A stretch of 64,000 nt of DNA, taken from NCBI GenBank assembly GCA_034190875.2, contig CM067350.1:21443355-21507354 (forward strand), in the 5' to 3' direction. The notes beneath the pieces were generated by a model, which worked only from the letters and a program-made list of their open reading frames with translations, searched no databases and had not been told where the DNA came from. The stretch comes from Urechis unicinctus. Its lineage: Eukaryota; Annelida; Polychaeta; Xenopneusta; Urechidae. Below are positions 1-11,856 of the stretch, piece after piece (position 1 is the first letter of the stretch; each line of letters opens with the position of its first letter). A program made the translations under genes and the position numbers.

Positions 1-1502
1 ACGGTAATATAAATATATACCAATAAGACGTCGTGCACGGCTAGGTATGGCCTTGCCTCGCCGTGCCATGCTCGACAGGCTGTTTTTAACGGGCGGTTTG
101 GGTTCAGACCTTGTCCAGCACGGGTTTCGGCAAAGAAATTTACCCTATGTGTACATGTTCAGCTGCCATTGTGAGACAGTAGTTTACAGTGGAATCCGAT
201 GCTAGGTTTAGCCTAGCCCCGGTCGGACGGTGATATAAATTTATACAAGACATCGTGCGCAGCTAGGTTTAGCCCTGTTCCATAAAGATACTTCACATCT
301 GTCATCCTCTGCACTATGAGTGTAGAGCTGAAGTGAATCTTGCATTGACTTTTTGTGGTAGCAGGTTCGAAACAATCATACCCACAAGTCCACTGATGAG
401 CTGATAAGTTAGCAGCATGAAAGAAACAGAGTTATCAAATATCACCATTGTGCAGCCCTACAAGGACCCTGATTGATATAAATTCCCACATAATTTTTTT
501 TCCATGGCAAATACTGTGGTATACAAAATTTTATCTCAGTCCTTCATACTTAAGATATGTACCACTGTACTTGCCATTTGTATCATGGTATGTACCATAG
601 TACATGATGTACCATGGTACTTGGTGTATGTACATTATCATTTCATGGTATTAACCACAGTAAATGATGATTGTACCATAGTGGTGATGAACAATACTGT
701 TTGTAATGAATGCATGTACAGCTACACTCATGTTATTTTAATACCATAGATTGATGTACTTATGTTATGTACCATGTTACATGCTGTTAATGTATGTTCT
801 ACCATGCAATATTACCATGGTACTTAATGTATGCCTTATATTTATTAGCCATGGTTATTCAATTTATATAGCATAGTAGTCAAGTTATTTACCATGGAGC
901 ATCCCAGTAATGTTTATGTCATAATTCTATTGTTATGAACCTTTGTCTTTAATAAAATACTATAGAAATCATTTTTTTTAATCATGCTAACAATATGTAC
1001 AATAGTACCTATGGTATTACCCAATATCAAATGTAAAACTGTGCACTACCAGAAAAGTTTCGACCTGCAAAGTGAAATAACATTATGGCTATGTAACGTT
1101 ATGAACTATGATTACATTATGAATAACAGCATGTATTGACTATTGCATTGGAGAGAAGACCAAAAGTTACGTTATGACTATTTTTGATATTGGACAACCA
1201 GCTCACTGCCTTCATAAAGAAAACCACGAAAAGATTGCAAAGTAAACAAATCAGAATATGATATCATTATACCTAAATTTCAGCAGGCATTGCATTTGGT
1301 GGAAAGTAAGGAGGGTTGCTGAATACTTTAAACCAACTCGCTAACACATTCAATTCATTTTCTTTATTTGTTCATCGCAATGTTTGATAGCTACTAGCAT
1401 AATCTCACCCTGACGTTTTGAGATAGTTATATCCAACAATTGTTTTAAAGCTACTCAGTGGGATAGTATTCTTATGCTTTAGTTTGCTTGCAGTGTTCAA
1501 CA
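1..1502. other. Upstream region of the CCDC78-like gene, no gene seen
   Basis: No coding region is supported. A degenerate direct repeat of roughly 50 bases (ATATAAAT, then CGT.GTGC, then GGCTAGGT) lies near 1-57 and again near 228-275. Positions 500-1020 are AT-rich and carry many copies of the palindromic word GTACCATGGTAC or parts of it. The sequence TGCTTGCAG just before the first ATG at 1503 looks like a splice acceptor, so the 5' UTR is probably interrupted by an intron and the promoter lies somewhere in this stretch or outside the window. Confidence 0.5.
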
Positions 1503-3279
1503 ATGAACGTGGATGTGGTTGGTCGCATTCGGCCTCCAGTACGAGGTGAAGGACCTGTAAACTTGGAAATTGACCAGAACAGAATCGCAAGCCGGGTTGG
1601 TGGCACATATTTCACGTGAGCTTCTTTTTTTTAAGAGGAACAGCAGCATCTATGTTAAACTGTTAAAATCTACTATCCTTTTGTTTTGATTTTTTCAATG
1701 ATTGATCATAGTTTATTGTTATTAGTTTATGGTAAATTATTGAATATTGATGGATATTATTATGATTAAACTTGTACTTAATTAATTCATTTTGTTAATG
1801 GTAGATTATTGAATATTGAGTGTCGTTATTATGATGACACTTGTACTTACAGATTCCAGCAGCTGTTCAAGCAGAATACCAATACTCAGGATGTGTACAA
1901 GCAAGCAGTGGAGCCACTGGTTGACTTGACAGTTGCTGGTTTCAACACATGTCTAATCGTTACTGGCGAGTCTGGTTCGGGAAAATCCTACTCTGTGGCA
2001 GGAGAGAGCACCAACAGAACAGGCATCGTGGCTCTTGTGATTGACACACTCTTTTCCAAAACCAGCAAAGGTATGCACCTTTATTGTGACACTTATAGTT
2101 CACATGATATATGTTGCTTGGCAGCTGATGGTGGCAACATATGGTAATTTTACTGAAGAGGTTTTGGTTTGTGGCACTGTTTTGTGGTTGCATGGGTGCA
2201 GACAATAGGTTCCTGTATGAGGGTCCTGGGGGCGGTCGTAAACAGCCCCAGGTAACACTACAGGTGTGTGAGATATATAACGAGCTCATCAAAGACCTTA
2301 TCAAGCCACAAGGCACCAGCACAGAACTTTTAGATGTGGATGAATCTGCTCCCAGAGGACAATTTGTCAGAGTGAGTAACATTTTCTTTCTCAGCATTTT
2401 GGTATTTTTGCTATAAACAAACCTTGTTACAGACCATCATACTCCAGTCTGCTGATTATGTAGTTTACCTCTTTTAAATGTCCACAGCAACAAACCAGTA
2501 AGACCTTAAATGATGGTTCTGAAGGAACCAACTTAGTGAGACAGGCCTGGGAGAGACGCACCAAGACCCCCACCGATTACGGACCTTCTCACCAACACTC
2601 CACCATACTTATAGTGCTGGAGCTGACTATGGTACACCAATTTCTCAATGCATCATTAGGAACTTGATATTTCCTGGACAAAATCTTACGGTATTAACAG
2701 TATATTGTTTAACAGCAATCTCAAGAAAGTCCAAGTCCCAACAAGTCTCGCTTTACTCTGGTGGTGACCCCAGGTATAGAGAAGCTGGCAGAGGATTCGC
2801 ACCATATTCGCCTTCGCGAGGGTCCAACATTGAGTCGATCTCTCATCGCTCTCAGTCAACTGGTGACTGCACTCGCAAACCAACCCTACCCTGATCGTGT
2901 CATCAACTACATGTCAGTTATGCCATGATCACTTAACAATCTTTAGCAGTTTTATATTTGTGAGGCTGACAATGACGTTTATTGCCAATCATCCGTCCTC
3001 TAGGAGCATATACAATCAAGTTATTTACATGATTTTGATGTAAACATTGCTTTATGGTATGGTGAGCCACCACTTACAGTGTGTGAATTGTTTGGTTATT
3101 TCAGTGAATCACGACTTACGTACCTTTTGCGAGAGGAACTCGGTGGCAACTGTAAAACAAGGGTGCTCTTCTGCCTGAAGCCCCAGTCAGATGCTGCTGT
3201 ACTCGGGGCTGGGCTGCGCTTCGCTAACCAAGTGTCCCAAGTGAAGAATTTCCCCATACTGAATGACCCATTTGCTCAG
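1503..3279 (+). other. Kinesin-motor-like domain of the CCDC78-like gene
   Basis: Six exons encode a kinesin-like fold. The nucleotide-binding P-loop is intact (GESGSGKS, residues 76-83). The position of switch I, normally N..SSRSH, reads YGPSHQHS (about 198-205). The position of switch II, normally DLAGSE, reads VTPGIE (about 232-237), so the acidic residue and spacing that sense gamma-phosphate are lost. The RSL.AL helix (LSRSLIALSQLVTAL) is preserved. Seen: these residues. Inference: nucleotide may bind, but microtubule-stimulated hydrolysis is unlikely. Confidence 0.75.
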
Positions 3280-6200
3280 GTAGTTGAATGAACCAGTTAC
3301 TTTGTGGTATGTTAAGATTGTCTGATCTTCTCCCCGTCACTGCGTTACTGCCGTAATACTGCTATAGAGCATATGACCAAGCTGCAGGGCTAGTATGGTC
3401 CAGTGGGTAGGTCAGGTCCAGTGGTCTTGGATGGGTCCAGTGGGTAGGTTAGGTCCAGTGGATAGGATTAGGCCAAGTGGAATGGGATGGGTCCAGTGGG
3501 TAGGTTTGGGTACAGTGGTCTTGGATGGGTCCAACGGGTAGGTTTGGGCCAAGTGGTTTTGGATGGGTCCAATGGGTAGGTTTGGGCTCAGTGATCTTAG
3601 ATTGGTCCAATTGGTGGGTTTGGGCCAGTGGTCTTGGATGGTTAGTGAGTAAGGGTGGGTCAGATGGAAATAGATGCAGGCCAAAACGTCAGCGCCAGTT
3701 TCAACCAGTAGAAATATATTTGTATGTGTTTGCTTTACCAGCCCCAGTCATCTCTTCAATGGAAATCTCTCTAGGTCACTAGATATAGGCTGTTTGATGC
3801 TTATAGTTTGCACTTCTGATAATAACAAAATTATAGAATACTATTCCCATATAAGTTCTCTATTCTATGTTCACCTGTTAGTGTCATGGTCAGGTAGGAG
3901 TTGGGTGTGTGTCTCATCACAGCCACTGTATCTGTTCTTCTCTCCTGTGTTCAAGCAACTGATCACACAGTGGCGAGCTCGTGTGTTGCATCTACAGAAC
4001 CAGATCAGTCTGGGAGCGGGGCTAACCAGTTTAGCCGACCCTAGCAAACTCCACGACACCCAGGACGAACTGCGACGCCTTCAGACTGACAATGTAGGTC
4101 GTAGATGCCTAATTACAACATACATAAGTGAACTTGCTGCTATTGTCGCATATTGGTTTTATGTAATATTGAATTGATTTGTGACTTTAAGTTGTCCCTG
4201 CGAGATAAAAATGAGCGGTTACATCAGAAACTGGAGGAACTGCAGAGCAAATTTGGCACAATTGCTACGTCGAAGACAGACTTATCGGCACAGCTTCTTA
4301 TGACTGAGGAAGAGAAACTCAAGGTCACATCTTGTTATTGTGTGTCTCTTTTTGCCTTAAGTAATTTGTTGAGTTGGTGATTGAACTTGTTGTTGTTTGT
4401 ATGCAGGTATCTAAGACTCTTGTAGAGATGCAAATTGAAAACAACAAGTTGAAGGAAGAAGCAGAGGAGGCCAAGTTTGAGTTGACAAACAAGATGCTGG
4501 AGTTGGAGAATCAGCTGATGGAGAGGGAGGCTGCCTTTGACCGCAACGCTCGAGCTGACCGTGCGTTGAAAGACAGACTGGCTGAGATGGAGAAAGACCG
4601 CAAGGAGCTTGCAGATGAATACATCGTGCTAAAGACTAACTATTTAACCTGTGACAAAGGAGCTGGAAGGCCAGGTTGAGTGGCTTATCTAGAACAGAAC
4701 TACTGCTTGGCTACATAATTCACATTTACATGGGTACATTTGGCACAGTATTAGTTGTATCTGTCTGTTGATGATCATGTTGTCTGGGTGTTGTGTTGTG
4801 TTTGAGCAGAGAGCAAGAGACGAGGAACTAGGAATGGAGTTGTTGAACCTAGTGAACGACAAGGCCGCACTCATGAAACGGCTTAAACGCATCAATCCTG
4901 GCATCCAGCTCGAGGAAGATCCAGATGAGGAGGTTGATAGAGTGAGGTCCATGGTGAAGAAGGGCAGTGATAAGGTGAGGTCCATGGTTGAGAGGCACAG
5001 TGATAAGGTGAGGTCCATAGTGAAGAAGAGCAGTGATAAGGTGAGGTCCATGGTGAAGAAGAGCAGTGATAAGGTGAGGTCCATGGTTGAGAGGCACAGT
5101 GATAAGGTGAGGTCCATGGTGAAGAAGAACAGTGATAAGGTGAGGTCCATGGTGAAGAAGAGCAGTGATAAGGTGAGGTCCATGGTTGAGAGGAACAGTG
5201 ATAAGATGAGGTCCATGGTGAAGAAGAGCAGTGATAAGGTGAGGTCCATGGTGAAGAAGAGCAGTGATAAGGTGAGGTCCATGGTGAAGAAGAGCAGTGA
5301 TAAGGTGAGGTCCATGGTTGAGAGGAACAGTGATAAGGTGAGGTCCATGGTGAAGAATAACAGTGATAAGGTGAGGTCCATGGTGAAGAATAACAGTGAT
5401 AAGGTGAGGTCCATGGTTGAGAGGCACAGTGATAAGGTGAGGTCCATGGTGAAGAAGAACAGTGATAAGGTGAGGTCCATGGTGAAGAAGAACAGTGATA
5501 AGGTGAGGTCCATGGTGAAGAAGAACAGTGATAAGGTGATAAGGGTCCATGCAGTGATAAGGTGAGGAGGAACAGTGATAAGGTGAGGTCCATGGTGAAG
5601 AAGAGCAGTGATAAGGTGAGGTCCATGGTGAAGAAGAGCAGTGATAAGGTGAGGTCCATGGTGAAGAAGAGCAGTGAGAAGAGTCCAGTGATGAAGGTGA
5701 GGTCCATGGTTGAGAGGCACAGTGCAGTGCAGTGATAAGGTGAGGTCCATGGTGTCCAAGAAGAGCAGTGCAGTGATAAGGTGAGGTCCATGGTGAAGAA
5801 GAGCAGTGATAGGTGTGAGGTCCATGGTTGAGAGGCACAGTGATAAGGTGAGGTCCATGGTGAAGAAGAGCAGTGATAAGGTGAGGTCCATGGTGAAGAA
5901 GAGCAGTGATAAGGTGAGGTCCATGGTTGAGAGGCACAGTGATAAGGTAAGGTCCATGGTAGAGAGGTGCAGTGATCAGGTGAGGTCCATGGTTGAGAGG
6001 CACAGTGATAAGGTGAGGTCCATGGTAGAGAGGCACAGTGATCAGGTGAGGTCCATGGTAGAGAGGCACAGTGATCAGGTGAGGTCCATGGTAGAGAGGC
6101 ACAGTGATCAGGTGAGGTCCATGGTGAAGAAGAGAGAGGCAGGTCCATGGTGATCAGTGATAAGGTGAGGTCCATGGGTGAGAGGCACAGTGATCAGGTG

Positions 6201-9200
6201 AGGTCCATGGTTGAGAGGAACAGTGATCAGGTGAGGTCCATGGTAGAGAGGCACAGTGATCAGGTGAGGTCCATGGTTGAGAGGCACAGTGATCAGGTAA
6301 GGTCCATGGTAGAGAGGCACAGTGATCAGGTGAGGTCCATGGTAGAGAGGCACAGTGATCAGGTGAGGTCCATGGTAGAGAGGCACAGAGAGGTCCATGG
6401 TAGAGAGGCACAGTGATCAGGTGAGGTCCATGGTAGAGAGGCACAGTGATCAGGTGAGGTCCATGGTAGAAAGGCACAGTGATCAGGTGAGGTCCATGGT
6501 AGAAAGGCACAGTGATCAGGTGAGGTCCATGGTAGAGAGGCACAGTGATAAGGTGAGGTCCATGGTAGAGGCACAGTGATAAGTCGAGGTCCATGATGAA
6601 GTTACACAGTGGTAAGATGAGGTCCATTGGTGCAATTATTTTAAAATAGATATATATAGAATAAAAGGTATTTAATGTTTGACGATCAATCCATGTTTTG
6701 TTTCTGTACTGCAGCCACTGAGAACAAAAGTGAACGAGAAGGAGCGGGAGAATGTGAGGCAAAGTGTGAGTGTCATTGCGTTACTCTTTTTCTAGTGTCT
6801 TTCTTCGGTCTGTAATTGTACAATCTGTAAATTATATTCTTAAGTAGAACTTATTGGATACCATCATATGACGGGCATTTATCTAAGTGCCAGATGACAC
6901 AAGTTCATCTCTGCAAAGGGAGAGAAGTACCTTTATCTAAAATAGCATTTTCAGTTTCTTAAATAACTTGATTTGCTGTAGAACTATCTAATTGTTTACA
7001 TTTGAGAGTCACTGTGATTTTGTATGTGTTCAACTGAATAGTTTGCATCATGATGCATAGTTTGCTGTTGTGTGATAGCTGTGTTGTTGTTGTGTGACAG
7101 TTGTGGGGCGGGGACCAGAATGAACGCTACCACCGTGACATGGAGAGAATGAAAGGGGAGCAAGAAGAGGATGCCCGCAGTGCTGAAAAACTCACGTAGC
7201 TAGAACATCTCTCTTCATTCACAAAGATATGATCAAAGGATAATGGTTCTCGAGTTTAAATTGCTTGGAAAGAAGTACAGAATATATAATTTAATTTCAG
7301 TGCATCCACAAATGTGTGTGGACTGTTTTCATGAGACTGCAGAAGCTAACCGGACTTGTTTTTACCCTAATCTACTGAAGCATGTCAAACTCTGTGATTT
7401 TTAACAGGAAACAGTTGAGGAAGGAACTGAATGAAGCTAGGAACCTGGCCCGCAATCGTCAAAAGACAATATCAGAACTCAACGCTGTCAGTACTGGGTT
7501 TATGTAAACAATACTAACAAAAGACCATGTTTAGAGCATAGTTTTTGGAAAGTACAGTTTAACAGTGTAAGAAGAGCCATGAATGTGTATGTTGTAGCAA
7601 TTGATTCCCCTGCACAATGACAAGAAACACTTGGAGGTCTATAACAACAGGCTACAGCACAAACTGAAAGATGTCAACGAAGATTTCCGGTCTCGTCTTG
7701 TCAAATATGTGGAGGACATAGCTGTGAGCCAAGTTTAAGTTTCGCTTATAAATAAATATAATGATAGATTAATGTTGCGAAAGAGTTGTGATGGTTGTGG
7801 GTTTAAGTGGTGGTCATCCGTCTTTAAAAAGCCTCCCCCCTTAATTATCAGCACGCCAGCCAGGATTATATCCCACCACTTGGTGTGGTGTGATGTAACC
7901 CTAAAGTGGAGGGATGTAACCCTGAAGTGGTGGGATATAACCCTGAAGTGGTGGGATATAACCCTGAAGTGGAGGGATGTAACCCTGAAGTGGAGGGATA
8001 TAACATGAAGTAGAGGGATGTAACCCTGAAGTGGAGGGATGTAACCCTGAAGTGGAGGGATATAACCCTGAAGTGGAGGGATGTAACCCTGAAGTGGTGG
8101 GATATAACCCTGAAGTGGTGGGATATAACCCTGAAGTGGTGGGATGTAACCCTGAAGTGGTAGGTGAAACCCTGAAGTGGAGGGATGTAACCCTGAAGTG
8201 GTGGGATATAACCCTGATGTGGTGGGATATAACCCTGAAGTGGTGGGATGAAACCCTGAAGTGGAGGGATGTAACCCTGAAGTGGAGGGATGTAACCCTG
8301 AAGTGGTGGGATGTAACCCTGAAGTGGAGGGATATAACCCTGAAGTGGAGGGATGAAACCCTGAAGTGGAGGGATGTAACCCTTAAGTGGTAGGTGAAAC
8401 CCTGAAGTGGTAGGTGAAACCCTGAAGTGGAGGGATGTAACATTGAAGTGGTTAATGAAACCCTGATAGCAGCAATCCTTTTAGCCTTGACTCACATGCC
8501 GGTCCACCCTCAAAGTGGACCCGTCGAGTCACGTCGGGATTGTTTAGCCCGGCCTATCGTGTGGACCGGTCAAGGGTCCCTGAAAAAGCAAGCCAGCTGA
8601 CCGGGGACCCTATATAAGGGCACCTCATGGGTCAGTCAGGGAGACTCAATAAACCAATAAGCAACTCTGCTCCTGGACTTTCTCTGGCTAGTCCCCACTC
8701 AGCAACCACAAGCTGCGAGTAACAGTACAACAATGGAGGAGCATCGCAATAGGAAAGCCTAGAAATCAAAGCTTCAAAAATGTGGTGTATCAGTTTGCTG
8801 ATGTATTTAAGTTGTGAGGAAGTGATTAAGTGATTGATGGGAATGTTGTATTCAGGATTATGTTGACCGAGGCGGGCGTCCTGATCACTCCAAGGACAAA
8901 GATCACATGCAGAAATACGTGCAGGAGATGCTTAAGGACTTTAAACGAGCTCACAAGGTGAGATTCCAGTCATCTCATTATCATTGTGATAGAGATGCTA
9001 ATTCAAGCACCACCTTAAGCTGACTTGTGTTGCCTTATGTCAATTCTTAGGTTCGCGAAGATCAACTAAGCGCTGCCGCCAAAAACTACAAACAGCGTCT
9101 GGAAGAAACAGTCAGGAAATATGAAGAACTCATTGTATCTTACAGGTAAGTAATATCACATGCTGCAAAAATAATTGACAGCTCATTGTGACTTTCTTTA

Positions 9201-11856
9201 CATTCACAAACAAATTAAAACATATGCTAACACATGCACATGTTTATTCATGCATATGCACGCAGGCATGCATGCACATACACACGGACGCAAACATACA
9301 CGAGTAAAGTTTGTTTTGTTAACACAGTGATGTTTGATCTCATGATTTTCATAAGAGTTCTTTTCTGTCTTTCACCAGAGAGCTCCGACAGCAAATGGAA
9401 GCGAAGGGCTATGATGACCTTGACCTTGGCCCCAATGAGCATCAGCTTCAGCTGACAAAGAGTTCATGTCCAACCAACAGAAGGAGATTAACCGGTTGCT
9501 GGACGAGCTGGCCAAGGTGAACACAGAAGTGGAGAGTCTCAGACTCAGGGTGATTCATCTCAGTTTTTATGGTTGACATATGCTTATTGGATAAAGATTG
9601 TAAAAAGATAAATGAATTAATTGTTGATTTACTGGCCAGGATATATAGCGATTAATGGTTTGAATATTGATAAACAGGCTTGGATGCAAAAAAAGTGTTG
9701 ATTTACAGTCCAGGTTGTAAAGGGATTAACGGATTTAGTCTAGATTCTCATGCCATGTGAAAAAGGGTTTATGTGTAATGTGTTGCTATACAGGCCAGGA
9801 TGGGGGAGTACAAAGAGGACTACAGCAAACCCTACAGGTATACTGTCACTGCTCAAGTGGGATTTATTGAAATTATGATGTGTTCATCACAATGCAGAAT
9901 GGAATTGTAGTTATTTCATTCCTTTGGTGCATTTCATATTTGGGTTGGTATGCATAGTTATGTTCAGAATGGGAATATTTTTTGGGGTGTGATTTCATTG
10001 TAACATTGTATTGAAAGTTAGGTTTGTTTAACTAGTGAATCTCGTTATGGTGTGGTTGTCACATAAAGTCTTCTTCAACTCTGATTTCAGGTGCAACAAT
10101 TATTTCACAATTGACGTGAGTGAGGTCAATATTGAAATGGTATGATAATGTGTACAGGGGTCATGGAGGCACTGAGGGGTCAGACATGGGCAGTCTCCGT
10201 AGACAGCTGGTGGAGTTTACTCGTAACACGCAGGAGGATTTGGAGCAGGAACGAGCTGAACTGCTTGGCCGCAATGCCATGCTGGAACAGGAGGTCTCTG
10301 AGCTACAGGCATACATAGACACACACCTGGCAAGGTGGGTTAATTACATAGACATACACATAGCAAGGCAGTTAATTACATAGACACACCTGGCAATGTG
10401 GGTTAATTACATGGACACACCTTGTAAGGTGGGTTTAATTACATAGGCAACACCTGGCCAGGAGGGTTGATTTCGTGGATACACCTGGAAAGGTGGTTTA
10501 ATTGCATAGACAACCACCTACTATGGTGGGCTGATTTCTTAGACACAAACATGACAAGGTGGATCAATTACATAGGATCACACCTGGCAAGGTTGGTTGA
10601 TCACATAGACAGCCACCTGCAAGGTGGGTTGATTACACAGGTACACATCTAGCAAGGCGGGTAGATCAGATAGACAACCACCTAAGTTGGGTCAATTACC
10701 TAGGGTTGGGATACCTTCTCCTGTCAGTGGTAGAAATAACTTTTCTCTCGCTCTCTGCTTGGCCTAGTCTGCAATATCAAGCTTCACCGCTTGCCAATGA
10801 ATCACATTTCTCATTAGCTTGTATCAGCTGCATTAAGATCACTGGCACTCAAGTCTTAAAATGCCCCACTTCTTTGATTGCTAATATATAAAGTCTTTAT
10901 ACATTAGCCATCACAGGAGTGTAGTTTTTTGAGACTGAAGTCCCTGTGATTAAGATCATTTGTTGCTAGTCACTACATGGTGAGTTTCTGTTGGGCATAA
11001 ATGTTCTGGAATGTGAAACAAGGTAGTAATCCAAATTATTGTTGCTTTTATTCATGTGCTTGTAGGACCCGCAGGTAATGCTTTATTTATTTGTATCAAA
11101 CCATTTCTGATTTGCTAGTATTTGTCTGTTTAGGAGTGATTTCTGACATTTGACTAACTTGTTGGTTGCAATGTTATTAAAGCGTTGATGCTCTAAACCC
11201 ACTTCAAGATTCAAATTCTACCAACTTGTTTTCACTGTTTCTTTCATTGTATTCCTGATGTCATTTTTTAGGAAATACTTTGTAGGTGGGTGATGGTAAT
11301 AATAGCTAACACTCCTTGTGCACACAATAACTGTTCATTATGTTAACACAGCAAAGTTGTGGGTGTGGCGGGTGTAAATGCTTACTTGTAACATGTTAAC
11401 GTGTGATGAATTCAGGACTATGTTTCAAACATCGCTGTTTCTTGATATAATATGAGAGTATTGATGATGCAAAGCGGTCGATACTTCTGTGTCCAACAAT
11501 TTGGCAGATATCACAGCCATATATAAACATGTCACAGCCATCTGCTACCTGTCACACAAGTCACAGCCATCTGCTACCGGCCACAAATGTCACAGTCATT
11601 ATCAACATATGTCACACTATTCATCTATCTGTCAAATATGTCACGTTCATCATTGACATGTGATGCATGTCACGATTTTCAGCAACCTGTCACTCGTATC
11701 ATATTCATCACACTTCCAATTGGCGTCATTTATTTGTCACACCTGTTGTACAGATACAAAGATGAGATAGTCCGTTTGAGGCAGATGCTAGGCATGAATG
11801 ATGCAGGTGGATTCAACACCCCCACCCCAAACGTCACCAAGAACCACAGACGCTGA
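1503..11856 (+). CDS. CCDC78: CCDC78-like protein: kinesin-like N-terminal domain plus long coiled coil
   Basis: Coding exons inferred by phase: 1503-1615, 1853-2070, 2202-2371, 2488-2631, 2716-2912, 3105-3279, 3956-4093, 4192-4323, 4407-4674, 4810-4941, 6715-6765, 7101-7195, 7408-7486, 7598-7723, 8856-8957, 9051-9145, 9379-9549, 9794-9837, 10158-10334, 11754-11856; about 909 codons. Residues 1 to about 270 follow the kinesin motor fold: P-loop GESGSGKS at 76-83, an EIYNELIKDLI segment, and YIESRLTYLLREELGGN matching the kinesin alpha-4 region. The rest is coiled coil. The segment REDQLSAAAKNYKQRLEE with EELIVSYR closely matches the C-terminal part of vertebrate CCDC78, a protein known from deuterosome-mediated centriole amplification in multiciliated cells and from muscle. 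Human CCDC78 is about half this length and lacks the motor. Exon 9 has one extra base and exon 17 lacks one base relative to the homologous frame; the two cancel overall. Family call is strong; the exact ends of exons 10 and 19 are uncertain because repeats copy their donors. Confidence 0.85.
3385..3665. repeat. Minisatellite in CCDC78 intron 6
   Basis: Degenerate units built from GGGTCCAGTGGGTAGGTTTG and GTGGTCTTGGATGGGTCCAG alternate about seven times. The array starts about 100 bases after the exon 6 donor and does not include it. Short open frames across it are artefacts of the repeat. Confidence 0.85.
4942..6625. repeat. 33-bp minisatellite starting at the exon 10 splice donor of CCDC78
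   Basis: About 45-50 tandem copies of a 33-bp unit, GTGAGGTCCATGGT followed by a GAGAGGCACAGTGATAAG or AAGAAGAGCAGTGATAAG type half. The first copy begins at the donor GTGAGG of exon 10. Each unit ends AAG or CAG before the next GTGAGG, so each unit boundary is a near-perfect 5' splice site. The unit is 11 codons and is open in the exon 10 frame (residues of the type KVRSMVKKSSD) to a stop at 5565. Variants (GATAAG in the 5' part, GATCAG in the 3' part; K or E types) are arranged in blocks, as expected of tandem expansion. Small disruptions near 5530-5800 and 6120-6170 break the phase. Confidence 0.9.
7875..8460. repeat. 21-bp minisatellite in CCDC78 intron 14
   Basis: About 27 copies of a 21-bp unit, GGAGGGATGTAACCCTGAAGT, with variants GGTGGGATATAACCCTGAAGT. 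Open frames on both strands across it follow from the unit length being a multiple of three and are not genes. Confidence 0.9.
8467..8735 (+). mobile_element. Possible solo LTR of a retrotransposon
   Basis: Directly after the 21-bp array lies about 260 bp of unique, more GC-rich sequence with LTR-like layout: repeated GACCGG/GGTCC motifs, then CTATATAAGG (TATA-like, about 8610), then AATAAA about 35 bases further, then a C-rich stretch ending GCGAGTAACA. TG (TGATAGCAGC) and CA could be the ends, but I could not identify a clear flanking duplication, and there are no gag-pol genes nearby. It sits inside CCDC78 intron 14 in the sense orientation. Confidence 0.4.
10312..10705. repeat. Minisatellite copying the exon 19/intron 19 junction of CCDC78
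   Basis: Exon 19 ends CACCTGGCAAG before GTGGGT. The combination CACCTGGCAAGGTGGGTT then AATTACATAGACA recurs about 11 times in degenerate form through 10705. The unit (about 32 bp) joins the end of the exon to the start of the intron, so copies carry donor-like AAGGTGGGT sites. Confidence 0.8.
11510..11725. repeat. Degenerate GTCACAGCCATCTG repeats in CCDC78 intron 19
   Basis: Words of the type ATGTCACAGCCATCTGCTACC and TATGTCACA recur irregularly just upstream of the last coding exon. This is probably a decayed minisatellite. Confidence 0.55.

Noticed and set aside
4689..6175. Minus-strand open frames of more than 400 codons (TMDLTLSL-type, HGPHLIT-type)
   Set aside because: They are antisense readings of the 33-bp minisatellite, open in several frames because the unit is a multiple of three.
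4942..6625. CRISPR-like array interpretation of the tandem repeats
   Set aside because: Units are directly contiguous with no unique spacers, and the genome is eukaryotic.
7885..8460. Interstitial telomere repeats suggested by TAACCCT in each 21-bp unit
   Set aside because: The period is 21 bases with unrelated remainder; TAACCC is not tandemly repeated by itself.
9234..9455. Short frames around CCDC78 exon 17 on both strands
   Set aside because: They are shadows of the real exon 9379-9549, whose frame is set by the neighbouring splice phases.
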